Part shown: piece by piece, positions 35,516-45,352 of the stretch
Layout: each line of letters opens with the position of its first letter
Numbering within the stretch: the first letter of the stretch is position 1
Assembly (NCBI GenBank): GCA_046160825.1
Contig: JBJXHC010000097.1
Location: forward strand, 4,778 to 68,777
DNA: 64,000 nt
Direction: 5' to 3'
DNA from: JBJXHC01 sp046160825
GTDB taxonomy: Bacteria; Bacteroidota; Ignavibacteria; UBA10030; UBA6906
The notes under the pieces: generated by a model
The model's input: the letters and a program-made list of their open reading frames with translations, nothing else
Told to the model about the DNA's origin: nothing
Databases searched by the model: none
Program-made: the position numbers and the translations under genes

Positions 35516-36498
35516 GGCATCACTTTTCTCAGCACAACATCGGCAAGAGCTTTGATAAACAGTGGATTGGAGTTCAGCGCCGGCATCATGTCGAAATAGG
35601 TGATGCCCAATTCGTTTGCCTCTTCCCGTGATTCAATATTAATTTCATAAAGCGTTTCGCTATGGTCTGACACGAAAGCAATCGGAACAACGATCACGTG
35701 AGTAACGTGCTCGCTCGCCAGTCTCTCGATAGTGCTGTCGAGTGATGGTTCAAGCCATTTCTCCGGCCCGACTTTACTCTGGTAGCAGAGATGGTGCGGC
35801 AGGTTGAACTTCCCCTCTTTGATGACAGCGTCATACGTCCTGATAATTTGTTGCTGATATGGATCCCCTGCCTTCACCAACTTGATGGGCGTGCCATGTG
35901 CGCTGAACACCAGATGTACTTTGGATTTGTCGGCTTCGGGCACCCGCTTCAATGCAATAGAAATATTCTCCACCAGCGCCGAGATGTACAATGGATGTTC
36001 GCAATACTCTTCGACCAACTGCGTTGAAAAGGGAGAGCCTCCCTTCCGGGAAAGGACGCGGTTCCATTCATTGACGCTCGAACCCGTGGTTGTTTTTGAA
36101 TATTGCGGATAGAGCGGCAACAGTACCACCCGCTCAATCCCATCGGAACGGAGTTGTTCCAACACAACGTCAGTCATTGGATGCCAGTACCGCATCGCAA
36201 CATATACCTTTGCATAAATCCTGGAATTGAGTTCAAGTTCCAACGCGCTGGCCTGACGTCGCGTAATATCGAGTATTGGCGACTTGCCTCCAAGACGACT
36301 GTAGTATCCCCGAACCTTTTCCGCCCGCCGCCGGGATATGAAAGTCGCCAGCGGCTTGCGCAAAAGAAAGGCCAGTGGAAGATCGATAATATCGGGATCA
36401 CAGAAGAGATTATAGAGGAATGGTTCAACGCTCTCAAGAGAGTCCGGGCCTCCCAATTGAAACAAGACAACACCGGTCGGTTTCTGTGCAACGCTCAT
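35512..36498 (-). CDS. hemH: Ferrochelatase
   Basis: 328 residues. GVVLFQLGGPDSLESVEPFLYNL at the start is the classic ferrochelatase N-terminus; the iron-site His is in LVFSAHGTPIKLVKAGDPY and the Glu in VSDHSETLYEI. It inserts Fe2+ into protoporphyrin IX, the last step. No Fe-S ligand Cys tail is present. It overlaps the preceding hybrid kinase and hemG by 4 bases each, so translation is coupled with the kinase. Confidence 0.97.
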   Translation of the reverse strand: MSVAQKPTGVVLFQLGGPDSLESVEPFLYNLFCDPDIIDLPLAFLLRKPLATFISRRRAEKVRGYYSRLGGKSPILDITRRQASALELELNSRIYAKVYVAMRYWHPMTDVVLEQLRSDGIERVVLLPLYPQYSKTTTGSSVNEWNRVLSRKGGSPFSTQLVEEYCEHPLYISALVENISIALKRVPEADKSKVHLVFSAHGTPIKLVKAGDPYQQQIIRTYDAVIKEGKFNLPHHLCYQSKVGPEKWLEPSLDSTIERLASEHVTHVIVVPIAFVSDHSETLYEINIESREEANELGITYFDMMPALNSNPLFIKALADVVLRKVMP

Positions 36499-39353
36499 AT
36501 TATTGAATCCTTCACTTGTTCATTCTTCCCGCTATCAAGCACAGATCGTACAACACCAGCGAGGTCATCCGAGCGATACGGCTTTTGAACAAACGCCAGT
36601 ACGCCCATTTCCATCATCTCTCTGGCTCGATCATCTTGCGCATAGCCGGTAGAGAGAATCGCACGGACGTTACCGTCCAGTTGTTTCAACTGAAGAAATG
36701 TTTCTCTTCCTCCCATTTCCGGCATCATCATGTCCAGAATAACGAGGTCTATCGGCGGAGCTGTATGTTCATATTTCTCAACCGCCTCCACACCATTTGT
36801 TGCTTCGATCACATTATACCCACGGGCAGTGAGGAGTTCTCTCACAAGAGTGCGAATTGTTTCTTCATCATCAACCACGAGGATGGTCTCCGTACCCCCT
36901 GTTGTTTCCACGATCCCTTCACGAACGAACTCCGCTGTCTGGGTGATCGACGGAAGATAGATCGTGAACGATGTCCCCTTTCCAACTTCACTTTGAACAT
37001 CGATGAAACCGCCGTGGTTCTTGACGATCCCATACACCGTCGCAAGTCCAAGACCCGTCCCCTTTCCTTTTTCCTTGGTGGTGAAGAAAGGCTCGAATAT
37101 TCTCCCGAGGATTATTTTATCGATGCCGACTCCGGTATCGGAGACCCGGACACGGACGTATGGACATGGTTTCACGTCGGGCTGGGAGGCAATGAACTGA
37201 TGAGTCGACGGAACGAGGTCGGAACGAATACCAAGACGACCTCCGTCAGGCATCGCGTCACGGGCATTCACACAGAGGTTCATGAGTACTTGTTGAATCT
37301 GGCCGGCATCTGCTGCAATTGCCGGCAGTTCAACTGCAAGCTCGTCGGTGATGATGATGGTCTTGTCAATCGATCCCTGCAGCAGACGGATGGTCTCATT
37401 GATGACCATGTTGATGTCGGTGGGCTTCACAACATACTTGCCACCGCGTGCAAAAGCCAGCAGCTTCGAAGTAAGTTCCGCTGCGCGAAGGGCAGAGCGT
37501 TCAATCGTGAGAAGATGTTGATGTACTTTGTCTCCGGTGGGAAATTGCCCCTTGAGGTACGACGCATATCCTAAAATACCACCGAGGATGTTGTTGAAGT
37601 CATGTGCGATACCACCGGCGAGCAATCCGATACTCTCCATCTTCTGTGATTGAATTAATTGCTCCTCCAACCGTTTTCGCTCTGAAATATCCTGAAAAAT
37701 TCCGTCATAGCCGGTAATGTTTCCCTGTGCATCAAAGATGCCTGTACCGGAACCTTCGATGTTGATCAAATCACCGTTCTTCCTTCGGGCGATAAACTGC
37801 ACCGCCTTGACAAAACCCTGTTGCCGGATATTCCCGCTGATCTTTCTCCGCTCTGCATCTTCGGTGTACACGTCCGCCCATCGAATACCTGCGGCAATGA
37901 CTTCACCGGGAGATCGATAGCCAAGAATCTCCGCCCCCGCAGTATTCATACTGACAATACGACCAAGACGATCACACTGAAAAATACCGTCTCTCACTGA
38001 ATTAAACAGAGAGCGATACTTCTCCTCCGATTCGAGCAGACTTTTCTCCCAGCGAGTACGATCGGTAATGTCGCGTGCAACGCCCTGAACGCCAATAACC
38101 TTCCCGTCCTTCAGGATTGGCTTCGCATTGATTTCCAAAAGGATGCGGTCCCCGCCAGCATGCACAATCTCGCAACAGTATGGAGGAAATGTGATCCCCT
38201 CCTGCATCATCTTGAGTGTTGCGTCGCGGGCTGATTCGTTGATGGGATTATTTGTCAAGAATTTATCGAACCGGTCCATCCAGACATTGACCTTATGGCC
38301 TGTGATTGTTTCAACGGAAGGTGAGACGTAGGTAAAGATGCCTTTCGCATTGTGGACATAGAAGAACATATCCAGTGTGCCATCGACAATAATCCGAAGC
38401 AAGTCCTCCGATGCCGCGATCTGTACTTCGGCCCTCTGCTGTTCCGTAATATCACGTATTCCTGCCACCACCACGGTTTTGTTCCCGACCATGGCTGCTC
38501 GTGCTTTCATCTCGCCCGGAACACTTCGTCCGTTCTTATGCAAAAAGTGGATCGTCTTGAATTTCTTTACTCCCTCACCATCACGCAACGATCTCAACAG
38601 CTTCAGGTGACGGCGATGCTCTTCTTCAGGGTGGAGGAAGAGAACAGGTTTGCCGCGGATTTCATTGGGAGTATATCCGAGAAATGAACGGACTGTAGGA
38701 CTGGCATCCTCAATGAGTCCTGAAATCGGATCAATAAGGAGAATCGTGTCGTGCGAACTTTCAAAAAGCAAACGACTTTTCCGGCTCACTTCGTCAAGAA
38801 GCAGCGCGCAGTCAAGTTTCTGTATAAACGCCGAGATCTCTGTTCCGGCCGCATCAAGTAATCGCACAATTGTTTTGGGAATGAGTTTCGTCTCACGAGA
38901 TCCAAGCCAAAGAGCACCCATCGTCTTTGATTTTTGCCTCAACGGCACCACGATGATTGTGTGCAGAGGGCGCTTCACCTTCAGGGACGTAGAGTACTTC
39001 CTGCACTGAAAAGGCGATGAAAGCACAATGGGCGATCGCTTCCGTTGAGCAATCCCGGTTGGAGTAGCGGAAAGGGCGACGGCGGAACGCTGCGGACTGA
39101 CACCGTGTTGACCGAGCCTGATGACGACCTTTTCATCATTGCCAAATCGTTCAATCGCCGCAACATCAAAGTCAAGGCCACGCGAGATGGTGAGCGCAAC
39201 CTCATCGCATCCCTTTTCAAGATCGGTACTTCTCGTTATCGCACCGATAATATCGCACAACCGGGAAAACAGCAGTGCCTCCGGCATCGGGGTCGATGAG
39301 CTATCCGGCAATGAATGTCGCACTGGTTGCGAAGAAATTCGTTTGGCAGTCAT
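36495..39353 (-). CDS. Hybrid histidine kinase GAF-PAS-PAS-PAS-HisKA-HATPase-receiver, embedded in the haem operon
   Basis: 952 residues, no membrane segment. In order: GAF (about 25-175), three PAS domains (about 190-305, 315-435, 437-555, each ending in DITE/DITD/DISE-type linkers), HisKA with the His in AGGIAHDFNNILGG, the ATPase (NLCVNARDAMPDGG; DTGVGIDKIILG; GTGLGLATVYG), and a C-terminal receiver with LVVDDEE and the phospho-Asp in LVILDMMMPEMGG. It starts 9 bases after hemF and its stop overlaps hemH, so it is truly within the operon. A haem, oxygen or redox signal is plausible for a PAS/GAF sensor here, but ligand residues cannot be told from sequence. No output regulator is adjacent. 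Confidence 0.94.
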   Translation of the reverse strand: MTAKRISSQPVRHSLPDSSSTPMPEALLFSRLCDIIGAITRSTDLEKGCDEVALTISRGLDFDVAAIERFGNDEKVVIRLGQHGVSPQRSAVALSATPTGIAQRKRSPIVLSSPFQCRKYSTSLKVKRPLHTIIVVPLRQKSKTMGALWLGSRETKLIPKTIVRLLDAAGTEISAFIQKLDCALLLDEVSRKSRLLFESSHDTILLIDPISGLIEDASPTVRSFLGYTPNEIRGKPVLFLHPEEEHRRHLKLLRSLRDGEGVKKFKTIHFLHKNGRSVPGEMKARAAMVGNKTVVVAGIRDITEQQRAEVQIAASEDLLRIIVDGTLDMFFYVHNAKGIFTYVSPSVETITGHKVNVWMDRFDKFLTNNPINESARDATLKMMQEGITFPPYCCEIVHAGGDRILLEINAKPILKDGKVIGVQGVARDITDRTRWEKSLLESEEKYRSLFNSVRDGIFQCDRLGRIVSMNTAGAEILGYRSPGEVIAAGIRWADVYTEDAERRKISGNIRQQGFVKAVQFIARRKNGDLINIEGSGTGIFDAQGNITGYDGIFQDISERKRLEEQLIQSQKMESIGLLAGGIAHDFNNILGGILGYASYLKGQFPTGDKVHQHLLTIERSALRAAELTSKLLAFARGGKYVVKPTDINMVINETIRLLQGSIDKTIIITDELAVELPAIAADAGQIQQVLMNLCVNARDAMPDGGRLGIRSDLVPSTHQFIASQPDVKPCPYVRVRVSDTGVGIDKIILGRIFEPFFTTKEKGKGTGLGLATVYGIVKNHGGFIDVQSEVGKGTSFTIYLPSITQTAEFVREGIVETTGGTETILVVDDEETIRTLVRELLTARGYNVIEATNGVEAVEKYEHTAPPIDLVILDMMMPEMGGRETFLQLKQLDGNVRAILSTGYAQDDRAREMMEMGVLAFVQKPYRSDDLAGVVRSVLDSGKNEQVKDSII

Positions 39354-39362
39354 CAGAATGTA

Positions 39363-40289
39363 TCAGGCAACCCACTCTCGTGGTGAATGCAGAATATCAA
39401 GAAGCTTCTGCTCCGGTGAATCCGGTTCCGCTTGAACATTATAGCGCCACTGGGCAACGGGCGGCAACGACATAAGAATAGACTCGACCCTGCCATTGGT
39501 TTCCAGTCCAAATGCCGTCCCGCGATCGTAGACAAGATTAAACTCTGCGTAGCGTCCCCGCCTATGAAGTTGCCAGGCACGCTCACGGTCACCCCAAGAC
39601 TCATGCACACGACGTTGCACGATCGGCAAGTACGATTCGATGAATGCAACACCGGCGGACTGCACAAAGGCAAACACCGCTTCCATATCGCCACGTATAT
39701 AGTCGAAGAATATTCCCCCCGCACCGCGGGTTTCACTTCGATGCTTGATAAAGAAATACTCATCGCACCATTTCTTGAATCGCGGATAATAGCTGGGATC
39801 ATGACCGTCACATGCGAGCTTGATCGTCTGATGAAAATGACGGATATCCTCTTCGTACAAATAATATGGCGTGATGTCTGTGCCCCCACCAAACCATGCA
39901 CTACCGTTGTCCATCTCAAAATACCGATAGTTGGCGTGTACCGTTGGGATCATTGGACTGCGCGGGTGGATTACGAGTGAGATGCCCGTTGCATAAAAAT
40001 TACCTGCGACGACATTCATTTTTATCGCGATGGTCTCCGGCAAGACACCGAAGACAGTGGATGTGTTCACGCCTGCCTTCTCAAAGATGGCACCTTCTTC
40101 CAACACACGTGAGACTCCCCCTCCACCCTCCGGGCGTTCCCATTGGTCAACGACGAATGTGCCGCTCTTGTCCTCTTGCGCCACTGTTGCACAAATCGTC
40201 TCTTGCAATGATTCAAAGAATTTACGCACCCGTTCACGAAAGGCGTTTGATGAAGGGCTCTGACGCGATATATGGGCCGCTGGATTCAT
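39363..40289 (-). CDS. hemF: Oxygen-dependent coproporphyrinogen III oxidase
   Basis: 308 residues. Family blocks: WERPEGGGGVSRVLEEGAIFEKAGVN, the HPRSPMIPTVHANYRYF segment, WFGGGTDITPYYLYEED, and RFKKWCDEYFFIKHR with ETRGAGGIFFDY. It uses O2 to oxidise coproporphyrinogen III to protoporphyrinogen IX, which marks an aerobic pathway. Its start touches the stop of hemE directly. Confidence 0.98.
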   Translation of the reverse strand: MNPAAHISRQSPSSNAFRERVRKFFESLQETICATVAQEDKSGTFVVDQWERPEGGGGVSRVLEEGAIFEKAGVNTSTVFGVLPETIAIKMNVVAGNFYATGISLVIHPRSPMIPTVHANYRYFEMDNGSAWFGGGTDITPYYLYEEDIRHFHQTIKLACDGHDPSYYPRFKKWCDEYFFIKHRSETRGAGGIFFDYIRGDMEAVFAFVQSAGVAFIESYLPIVQRRVHESWGDRERAWQLHRRGRYAEFNLVYDRGTAFGLETNGRVESILMSLPPVAQWRYNVQAEPDSPEQKLLDILHSPREWVA

Positions 40290-41330
40290 TTATGTATGGA
40301 ACACGGGGCTTTCTTCCTGCACTGCTCGCACAAATGCTTTCGCATGATCGACCGGAACGTCCGGAAAAATCCCGTGTCCGAGATTGAATACGTGCCCCGT
40401 CCCTTTCCCGAACTTCTTCAAAATGGCGCACACCTCGGAGCGTATTTTTTCCGGTGAGGCATAGAGAATCGCCGGATCGAGATTCCCCTGAACACTGACC
40501 TTCTCACCAATCTGTTTTCTGACATCTGCAAGATCGACGGTCCAATCCACACCCACCACGTCAGCGCCAATATCGGCAATATCTTTGAGGGAATGATTGG
40601 CGCCTTTGGAAAACACGATGACTGGCGCGCCGTTTCTGTTCAGCTTCGCAACAATGTCAAAGATATATTCGAGAGAGAATTCTTTGTAGTGATCGGGAGT
40701 CAATATTCCTCCCCAGGTATCGAATATCTGAATGGCGTCGGCACCGGCAGCAAGCTGGGCTTCGAGATACAACCGCACGGATTGGGAGAGTTTATCAAGC
40801 AACTGATGCATGGTTTCCGGTTCATCAAGCATCATGCGCTTGGCTCGACCAAAGGCTTTGCTGCCGGAACCCTCCACCATATATGCGGCCAGCGTCCAGG
40901 GTGAACCGGAAAAACCAATAAGGGGAACACGGCCACCGAGATGTCTCTTCGTCATCGCCAGCGCATCCGTCACAAACTTCAAGCTCTTTTCCGGATCAGC
41001 AACTGTCAGCCTTTCAACATCGTCTCTTCTGCGAATAGGATTCTCGAATGTCGGCCCGCGTGATTCGATCATCTCAAAAGGAAGACCCATGGCTTCGGGA
41101 ATGACCAGAATATCACTGAAGATAATCGCCGCGTCCACACCAATAATATCCACCGGCTGCAAAGTTACTTCGGATGCGAGTTCCGGAGTCTTGCATAATG
41201 TCTTGAAATCCGCTTTCGCACGAACTGCCCGGTATTCCGGCAGGTATCTGCCTGCCTGCCGCATCATCCAGACGGGTGTGCGTTCAACACGTTGTTTCTT
41301 ACATGCTCTCAGGAATAGATCATTTTTCAT
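40290..41330 (-). CDS. hemE: Uroporphyrinogen decarboxylase
   Basis: 346 residues. RTPVWMMRQAGRYLPEYR is the HemE signature 1 with the catalytic Arg residues; IFSDILVIPEAMG holds the key Asp; GFSGSPWTLAAYMVEG is the second block. It removes four carboxylates from uroporphyrinogen III to give coproporphyrinogen III. It lies 14 bases after hemD. Confidence 0.98.
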   Translation of the reverse strand: MKNDLFLRACKKQRVERTPVWMMRQAGRYLPEYRAVRAKADFKTLCKTPELASEVTLQPVDIIGVDAAIIFSDILVIPEAMGLPFEMIESRGPTFENPIRRRDDVERLTVADPEKSLKFVTDALAMTKRHLGGRVPLIGFSGSPWTLAAYMVEGSGSKAFGRAKRMMLDEPETMHQLLDKLSQSVRLYLEAQLAAGADAIQIFDTWGGILTPDHYKEFSLEYIFDIVAKLNRNGAPVIVFSKGANHSLKDIADIGADVVGVDWTVDLADVRKQIGEKVSVQGNLDPAILYASPEKIRSEVCAILKKFGKGTGHVFNLGHGIFPDVPVDHAKAFVRAVQEESPVFHT

Positions 41331-41344
41331 GTGCTACAAGCCTC

Positions 41345-42103
41345 TCACTCAAAGAATGAATCAATGGCTTCAAGCAGACCGGACATTGTGGATTGTGTCG
41401 CCATAATGTCGGGTCGCCAGCCGAGTTCTTCCATTGCCTCCGCTGTTGTATGGCCAATGACAGCAATACGTACGTCAGGACGACTGGTGCCAAGCAAACC
41501 AGCGTAGTTCTTCACTGCAGATGGGCTCGCGAACGTGATGACGTCGACGACCCCCGATTTCAATAGCGGTACAATTGCTTCAGCAGCATTTCGGTCCGGC
41601 CCTTCGGTTTTGTAGACCATAACCTCATCGACTCGTCCTCCCAGCTCCGCGATACGAACACCAATTTCTTCGCGCTTCAGATTTCCACATGGATGGAGGA
41701 ACTGTCTGTCCCTCACATCCGATTCAACGAGGGTTTTCGCCAGAGCCGACGCCGAATAGTCCCCCGGAATTATCGCAGCATAAAGCCCATGATGCTCCAG
41801 TTCCGCCTTCGTTCTCTCACCCACAACGTACGTTGTCAACCGGTTCAACGTACTACCTTGTACCCGTTTCACTTCAGCTCGTCCAATGAACTTTTCCACT
41901 GCGTTGATACTCGTAAACACCAATCCGTTGTAACGATCAATTCCCTTAAGCGCTTCATCGCATGCCCGCCAGGAATCGGGATCGGTAATCACGATCATCG
42001 GAACGCACACGACCCGGCCACCGCGACGGGCAACTTCAGACTCAAACTCCGCCGATTGCGCACGGTCTCGTGTCAGGAGAATAGTTCTTCCCTGCAAACT
42101 CAC
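41345..42103 (-). CDS. hemD: Uroporphyrinogen-III synthase
   Basis: 252 residues in the two-lobed HemD pattern: LTRDRAQSAEFESEV, YNGLVFTSINAVEKF in lobe 1, GNLKREEIGVRIAELG and VDVITFASPSAVKNY in lobe 2, with the late VIGHTTAEAMEELGW. The family diverges much in sequence; the position between hemC and hemE supports the call. It closes and inverts ring D of hydroxymethylbilane. It overlaps hemC by 4 bases. Confidence 0.93.
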   Translation of the reverse strand: MSLQGRTILLTRDRAQSAEFESEVARRGGRVVCVPMIVITDPDSWRACDEALKGIDRYNGLVFTSINAVEKFIGRAEVKRVQGSTLNRLTTYVVGERTKAELEHHGLYAAIIPGDYSASALAKTLVESDVRDRQFLHPCGNLKREEIGVRIAELGGRVDEVMVYKTEGPDRNAAEAIVPLLKSGVVDVITFASPSAVKNYAGLLGTSRPDVRIAVIGHTTAEAMEELGWRPDIMATQSTMSGLLEAIDSFFE

Positions 42104-43065
42104 ACATCTACCCGCTGGGTTTCGTTGGTACCGGAAATCCTGATCTCTTGAAGAATTTCCAACGCCCCTTCATGCAGAAGACGCCCGGCGAGTTTCACCC
42201 CGACCTCCTCCGGCTTGCCAGCATCACCGGTTAACGATCCACGAATGACAGTCTTTCCATCCAGCGAGCCGACAATTGCGTCAAGCTTCAGAGTCCCTCC
42301 TTCAATTCTGCCATACGCTCCAATCGGCACCTGGCAGCCACCCTCAAGCTTTCGCAACAGGGCTCTTTCTGCAGCGATTGCAGCATGTGTGTCTTCGTGA
42401 TGCAATAATGCAACGATGTCCGCAATGGATGCATCATCCTTCCTCGTTTCGATACCCAAGGCTCCCTGTCCAACAGCCGGCAGGATTGCCATCGCGTCAA
42501 GCGATTCACCAATTCTCTCCTCCAATCCCAATCGCACCAGGCCGGCACGCGCCAGCAGGATCCCTGCCCAATCCGATTCTTCCAATTTTCTCAACCTGGT
42601 GTCAAGGTTGCCGCGCATATCCATGATCTGAAAATCTGGCCGGAGATTCAGTACCTGGCACTTTCGTCGCAGGCTGCCGGTGCCGATGGATACTCCAAGC
42701 GGTTGGCTGAAGAGGCGCCTTTCCAAGTTCTTTGAATGGGGAATGAACACATCGCGTACATCTTCTCGTTCACATACCGCGCCCAGCTTGAGACCATCCG
42801 GCAGTTCCGTAGGCAGATCCTTGAGACTGTGGACAGCGATATCGATCTCATGTGCGAGCAGCGCCTGTTCAATCTCACGGGTGAATACACCCTTCCCTCC
42901 AATTTGAGAGAGAGGTGCGTCCAATATCTTATCACCCTTCGTCTTGATAATGGAAATGGTCACCTCGAGTGAGGGCACCATACGACGGAGTTGTTGTTCC
43001 ACCCAACGTGCCTGCCACAGAGCAAGAGTACTGCCGCGGCTTCCAATTCGGACGTTCCTATTCAC
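42100..43065 (-). CDS. hemC: Hydroxymethylbilane synthase (porphobilinogen deaminase)
   Basis: 321 residues. IGSRGSTLALWQARWVE opens the protein, HSLKDLPTELPDGL holds the catalytic Asp region, and GTGSLRRKCQVLNLRPD the substrate-binding Arg pair. The dipyrromethane cofactor Cys is in LEGGCQVPIGAYG near residue 240. It joins four porphobilinogens into hydroxymethylbilane. It overlaps hemA by 8 bases and hemD by 4. Confidence 0.98.
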   Translation of the reverse strand: MNRNVRIGSRGSTLALWQARWVEQQLRRMVPSLEVTISIIKTKGDKILDAPLSQIGGKGVFTREIEQALLAHEIDIAVHSLKDLPTELPDGLKLGAVCEREDVRDVFIPHSKNLERRLFSQPLGVSIGTGSLRRKCQVLNLRPDFQIMDMRGNLDTRLRKLEESDWAGILLARAGLVRLGLEERIGESLDAMAILPAVGQGALGIETRKDDASIADIVALLHHEDTHAAIAAERALLRKLEGGCQVPIGAYGRIEGGTLKLDAIVGSLDGKTVIRGSLTGDAGKPEEVGVKLAGRLLHEGALEILQEIRISGTNETQRVDV

Positions 43066-44338
43066 TATTCTTCTTGTCTGAAATGCCGAACAACTCCCTC
43101 AGTGCCCTGATCCGATGTTGCGTTTCCGTTCCTCGAGAGCCGTTCTCTGCGCCGTGTTTCAAATTCGTTACCGGTTGGTGCAGTATCTTGTTGACGATGC
43201 GCTTCGTGATTATTTCCACAAGTTCACGATCCTCGGGCGCAAAGCGATTGATGTTCTTCTCCACTTCATCTTTTCGGATTCCTTCAAGTGCATCGCGCAA
43301 GTCATGGATCGTCGGTCCGACTGCCAGCGAATTGTGCCAGTGGAAAAAGTCCACCATTTCCTCACGGATGATCGTATTGACCTTTGGGATTTCCTGTTTG
43401 CGCCGGTCGAGGTTCGCGTCAACCATCGCGCTGAGTGAGTCTATGTCGTAAAGGAATACGTTGTCGATCCTCCCCGCAGACGGGTCGACGTTTCGCGGGA
43501 CTCCTATATCAATAATGAAGAGAGGATTGTGAGAGCGCTGCTTCATCACTTTGTGGACTTCCGCCGGCTGGACGATGTATGACGGGCTTGTGACGGAAGT
43601 AATCACGATATCTGCAACGGCCAATGCATCGGTAATGTTTTCATAGTCGACAACCGACCCGCCGAGTTGGGCAACCAGCGCCTCGGCCTTTGCCCGCGTT
43701 CGGTTTGCGATGCGGAGGTCTCCAATCCCCTTGCCGACGAGGTGTTTCATCGTCAGTTCTCCGGTTTCTCCGGCACCAATCATCAAGGCGGATTTCCTTG
43801 AGAGATCCTCAAAAATCTTGTTGGCAAGCTCAACGGCTGCGTAACTGACTGAGACAGCACCTTCACATATCGAGGTTTCAGTACGAACACGCTTTCCGAC
43901 ATGGAGCGTCGCTTGCATGAGTCGGCTCATGATGGGGCCGAGGGAGTTCATTTCCCGGGAAACCTGGAACGCTTCCTTCACCTGGTTCAGGATCTGGATG
44001 TCACCAACCACCATCGAATCAACACCCGACACCACTTTGAACAGATGGTTGACAGCGCCGCCGGAGAAACTTCCGGTAAAGTGTTCAGGACGAACCGTGG
44101 ATGCGGCGTTCTTGAAATCAATCAAGAACCTTCGCAACGCAGCGTCGTCAACAGTAACCTCGGTCGTCATGCCATACAGTTCGGTTCGGTTGCATGTCGA
44201 TATAATCACACTCTCACTGAAAAACTGTTTATTCAGTTGCGTCAGGGCTCCCCGCATCTCGTCAACGGACATCCACATCTTCTCCCGCAATTCAACAGGA
44301 GCTGTGTGGTGACTGATGCCTATGGAAAGGAGATTCAT
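43058..44338 (-). CDS. hemA: Glutamyl-tRNA reductase
   Basis: 426 residues. GISHHTAPVELREK at the N-terminus, ISTCNRTELYG with the catalytic Cys, MVVGDIQILNQVKEA, and the NADPH fold LMIGAGETGELTMKHL are complete. It reduces Glu-tRNA to glutamate semialdehyde and is usually the regulated step of haem synthesis. It begins 9 bases after ccsA and is followed by hemC. Confidence 0.98.
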   Translation of the reverse strand: MNLLSIGISHHTAPVELREKMWMSVDEMRGALTQLNKQFFSESVIISTCNRTELYGMTTEVTVDDAALRRFLIDFKNAASTVRPEHFTGSFSGGAVNHLFKVVSGVDSMVVGDIQILNQVKEAFQVSREMNSLGPIMSRLMQATLHVGKRVRTETSICEGAVSVSYAAVELANKIFEDLSRKSALMIGAGETGELTMKHLVGKGIGDLRIANRTRAKAEALVAQLGGSVVDYENITDALAVADIVITSVTSPSYIVQPAEVHKVMKQRSHNPLFIIDIGVPRNVDPSAGRIDNVFLYDIDSLSAMVDANLDRRKQEIPKVNTIIREEMVDFFHWHNSLAVGPTIHDLRDALEGIRKDEVEKNINRFAPEDRELVEIITKRIVNKILHQPVTNLKHGAENGSRGTETQHRIRALRELFGISDKKNSE

Positions 44339-44347
44339 TCTTTTGTC

Positions 44348-45172
44348 TTAATAAAAACCGTGAAAGCCGCTCATGTACATGTTTATGACCGTCATCGAAA
44401 GAAAGATGAACCCGAACCCTACAAGCGAGATGATCATCGTCCGACGGCCCTGCCATCCCAACTTTCGTTTGGCTGAAAGGCCAATTGCGTAGATGAACCA
44501 GATAACCAAAGACGCTATCAGTTTGGGATCGAAGTAGGAGAAGTTCTCGAAAGCGCGTGGCAACCACACCATGCCAACAAGGATTGCAATGGTAAGCATC
44601 CAAAACCCGAACACTTCGGATTTGTGGCTCATCTTTTCAAGAGTCTCAAGATTGGGAAGTCGTTTATAGATCAACCCAAAGCGCGTCGATTTGATCTCGT
44701 GGTACAACATCAGGTACAGGAGACCGTATGCAGCCGACAACGAAATGGCAGTGTATCCAAGTAACGCGGCGGCAACATGAAATCCGAGCAAGTTGCTCCT
44801 GAGGATCGGTGCTATCTCAACAAGGTCTTTGATAAACAGCGACGAGACGCTCTGGAAGACAAGCGCCAGAATCAATATGAAAAAGCCTGTGTTGCTGGCT
44901 TGGGTTCGTATTTCAATATATGTGTAGGAAATGGCAATACAGAATGCCAACACTGTCATGATCTCGAACACCGTGGTAATCGGTGGATGATCGAACGCAA
45001 CGGTTCTCAACAGAATATAGCCAAGGTGGGTCGCGACAACAACACCAAGGTATCGTGGTTTGATCAGATCGAGCGCAGGCTTGATGCCAAAGAACGACAC
45101 TCCATAGACCATCACCAGTCCCGCGTAGAGAATCGGCATGAGGACAACAAGTATGTCAACCGTAAATTCCAC
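44348..45172 (-). CDS. ccsA: CcsA/HemX-type cytochrome c biogenesis membrane protein
   Basis: 274 residues with eight hydrophobic helices. A His is placed in LGYILLRTVAFDHPPITTVFE and another in LLGFHVAAALLGYTAISLSAAYGLLYLMLYHE, the pattern for the haem-handling CcsA/HemX group (no long tryptophan-rich WWD motif is evident, so HemX-like is possible). Such proteins either pass haem to apocytochrome c or modulate HemA amount. It is first in the operon, directly before hemA, an arrangement known in several bacterial groups. Confidence 0.88.
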   Translation of the reverse strand: MEFTVDILVVLMPILYAGLVMVYGVSFFGIKPALDLIKPRYLGVVVATHLGYILLRTVAFDHPPITTVFEIMTVLAFCIAISYTYIEIRTQASNTGFFILILALVFQSVSSLFIKDLVEIAPILRSNLLGFHVAAALLGYTAISLSAAYGLLYLMLYHEIKSTRFGLIYKRLPNLETLEKMSHKSEVFGFWMLTIAILVGMVWLPRAFENFSYFDPKLIASLVIWFIYAIGLSAKRKLGWQGRRTMIISLVGFGFIFLSMTVINMYMSGFHGFY

Positions 45173-45352
45173 TGTCGTTCAGAATCCTTGTTTGGTTTCG
45201 ATCTCAAGAAAATATACGGAAAATGGCCTACAAAAACGAAGTCCGGAATCGAATACTTCACTACGCAAGTAATGAACCAATGAACCAGAGAGTAGGATTA
45301 TGCAGGGAAAACAGGGTTGTAGTTAACAAAGGCTGGAAATCACGGATGGAAT

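Noticed and set aside
36516..37574. 352-residue plus-strand ORF
   Set aside because: Lies wholly inside the hybrid kinase on the other strand; the kinase has all domain motifs.
45209..45236. TATATTTT with TTTTTG upstream of ccsA as a promoter
   Set aside because: The spacing between the two is too short (14 bases from TTG), and no -35 stands at the usual place; the haem operon promoter stays unassigned.
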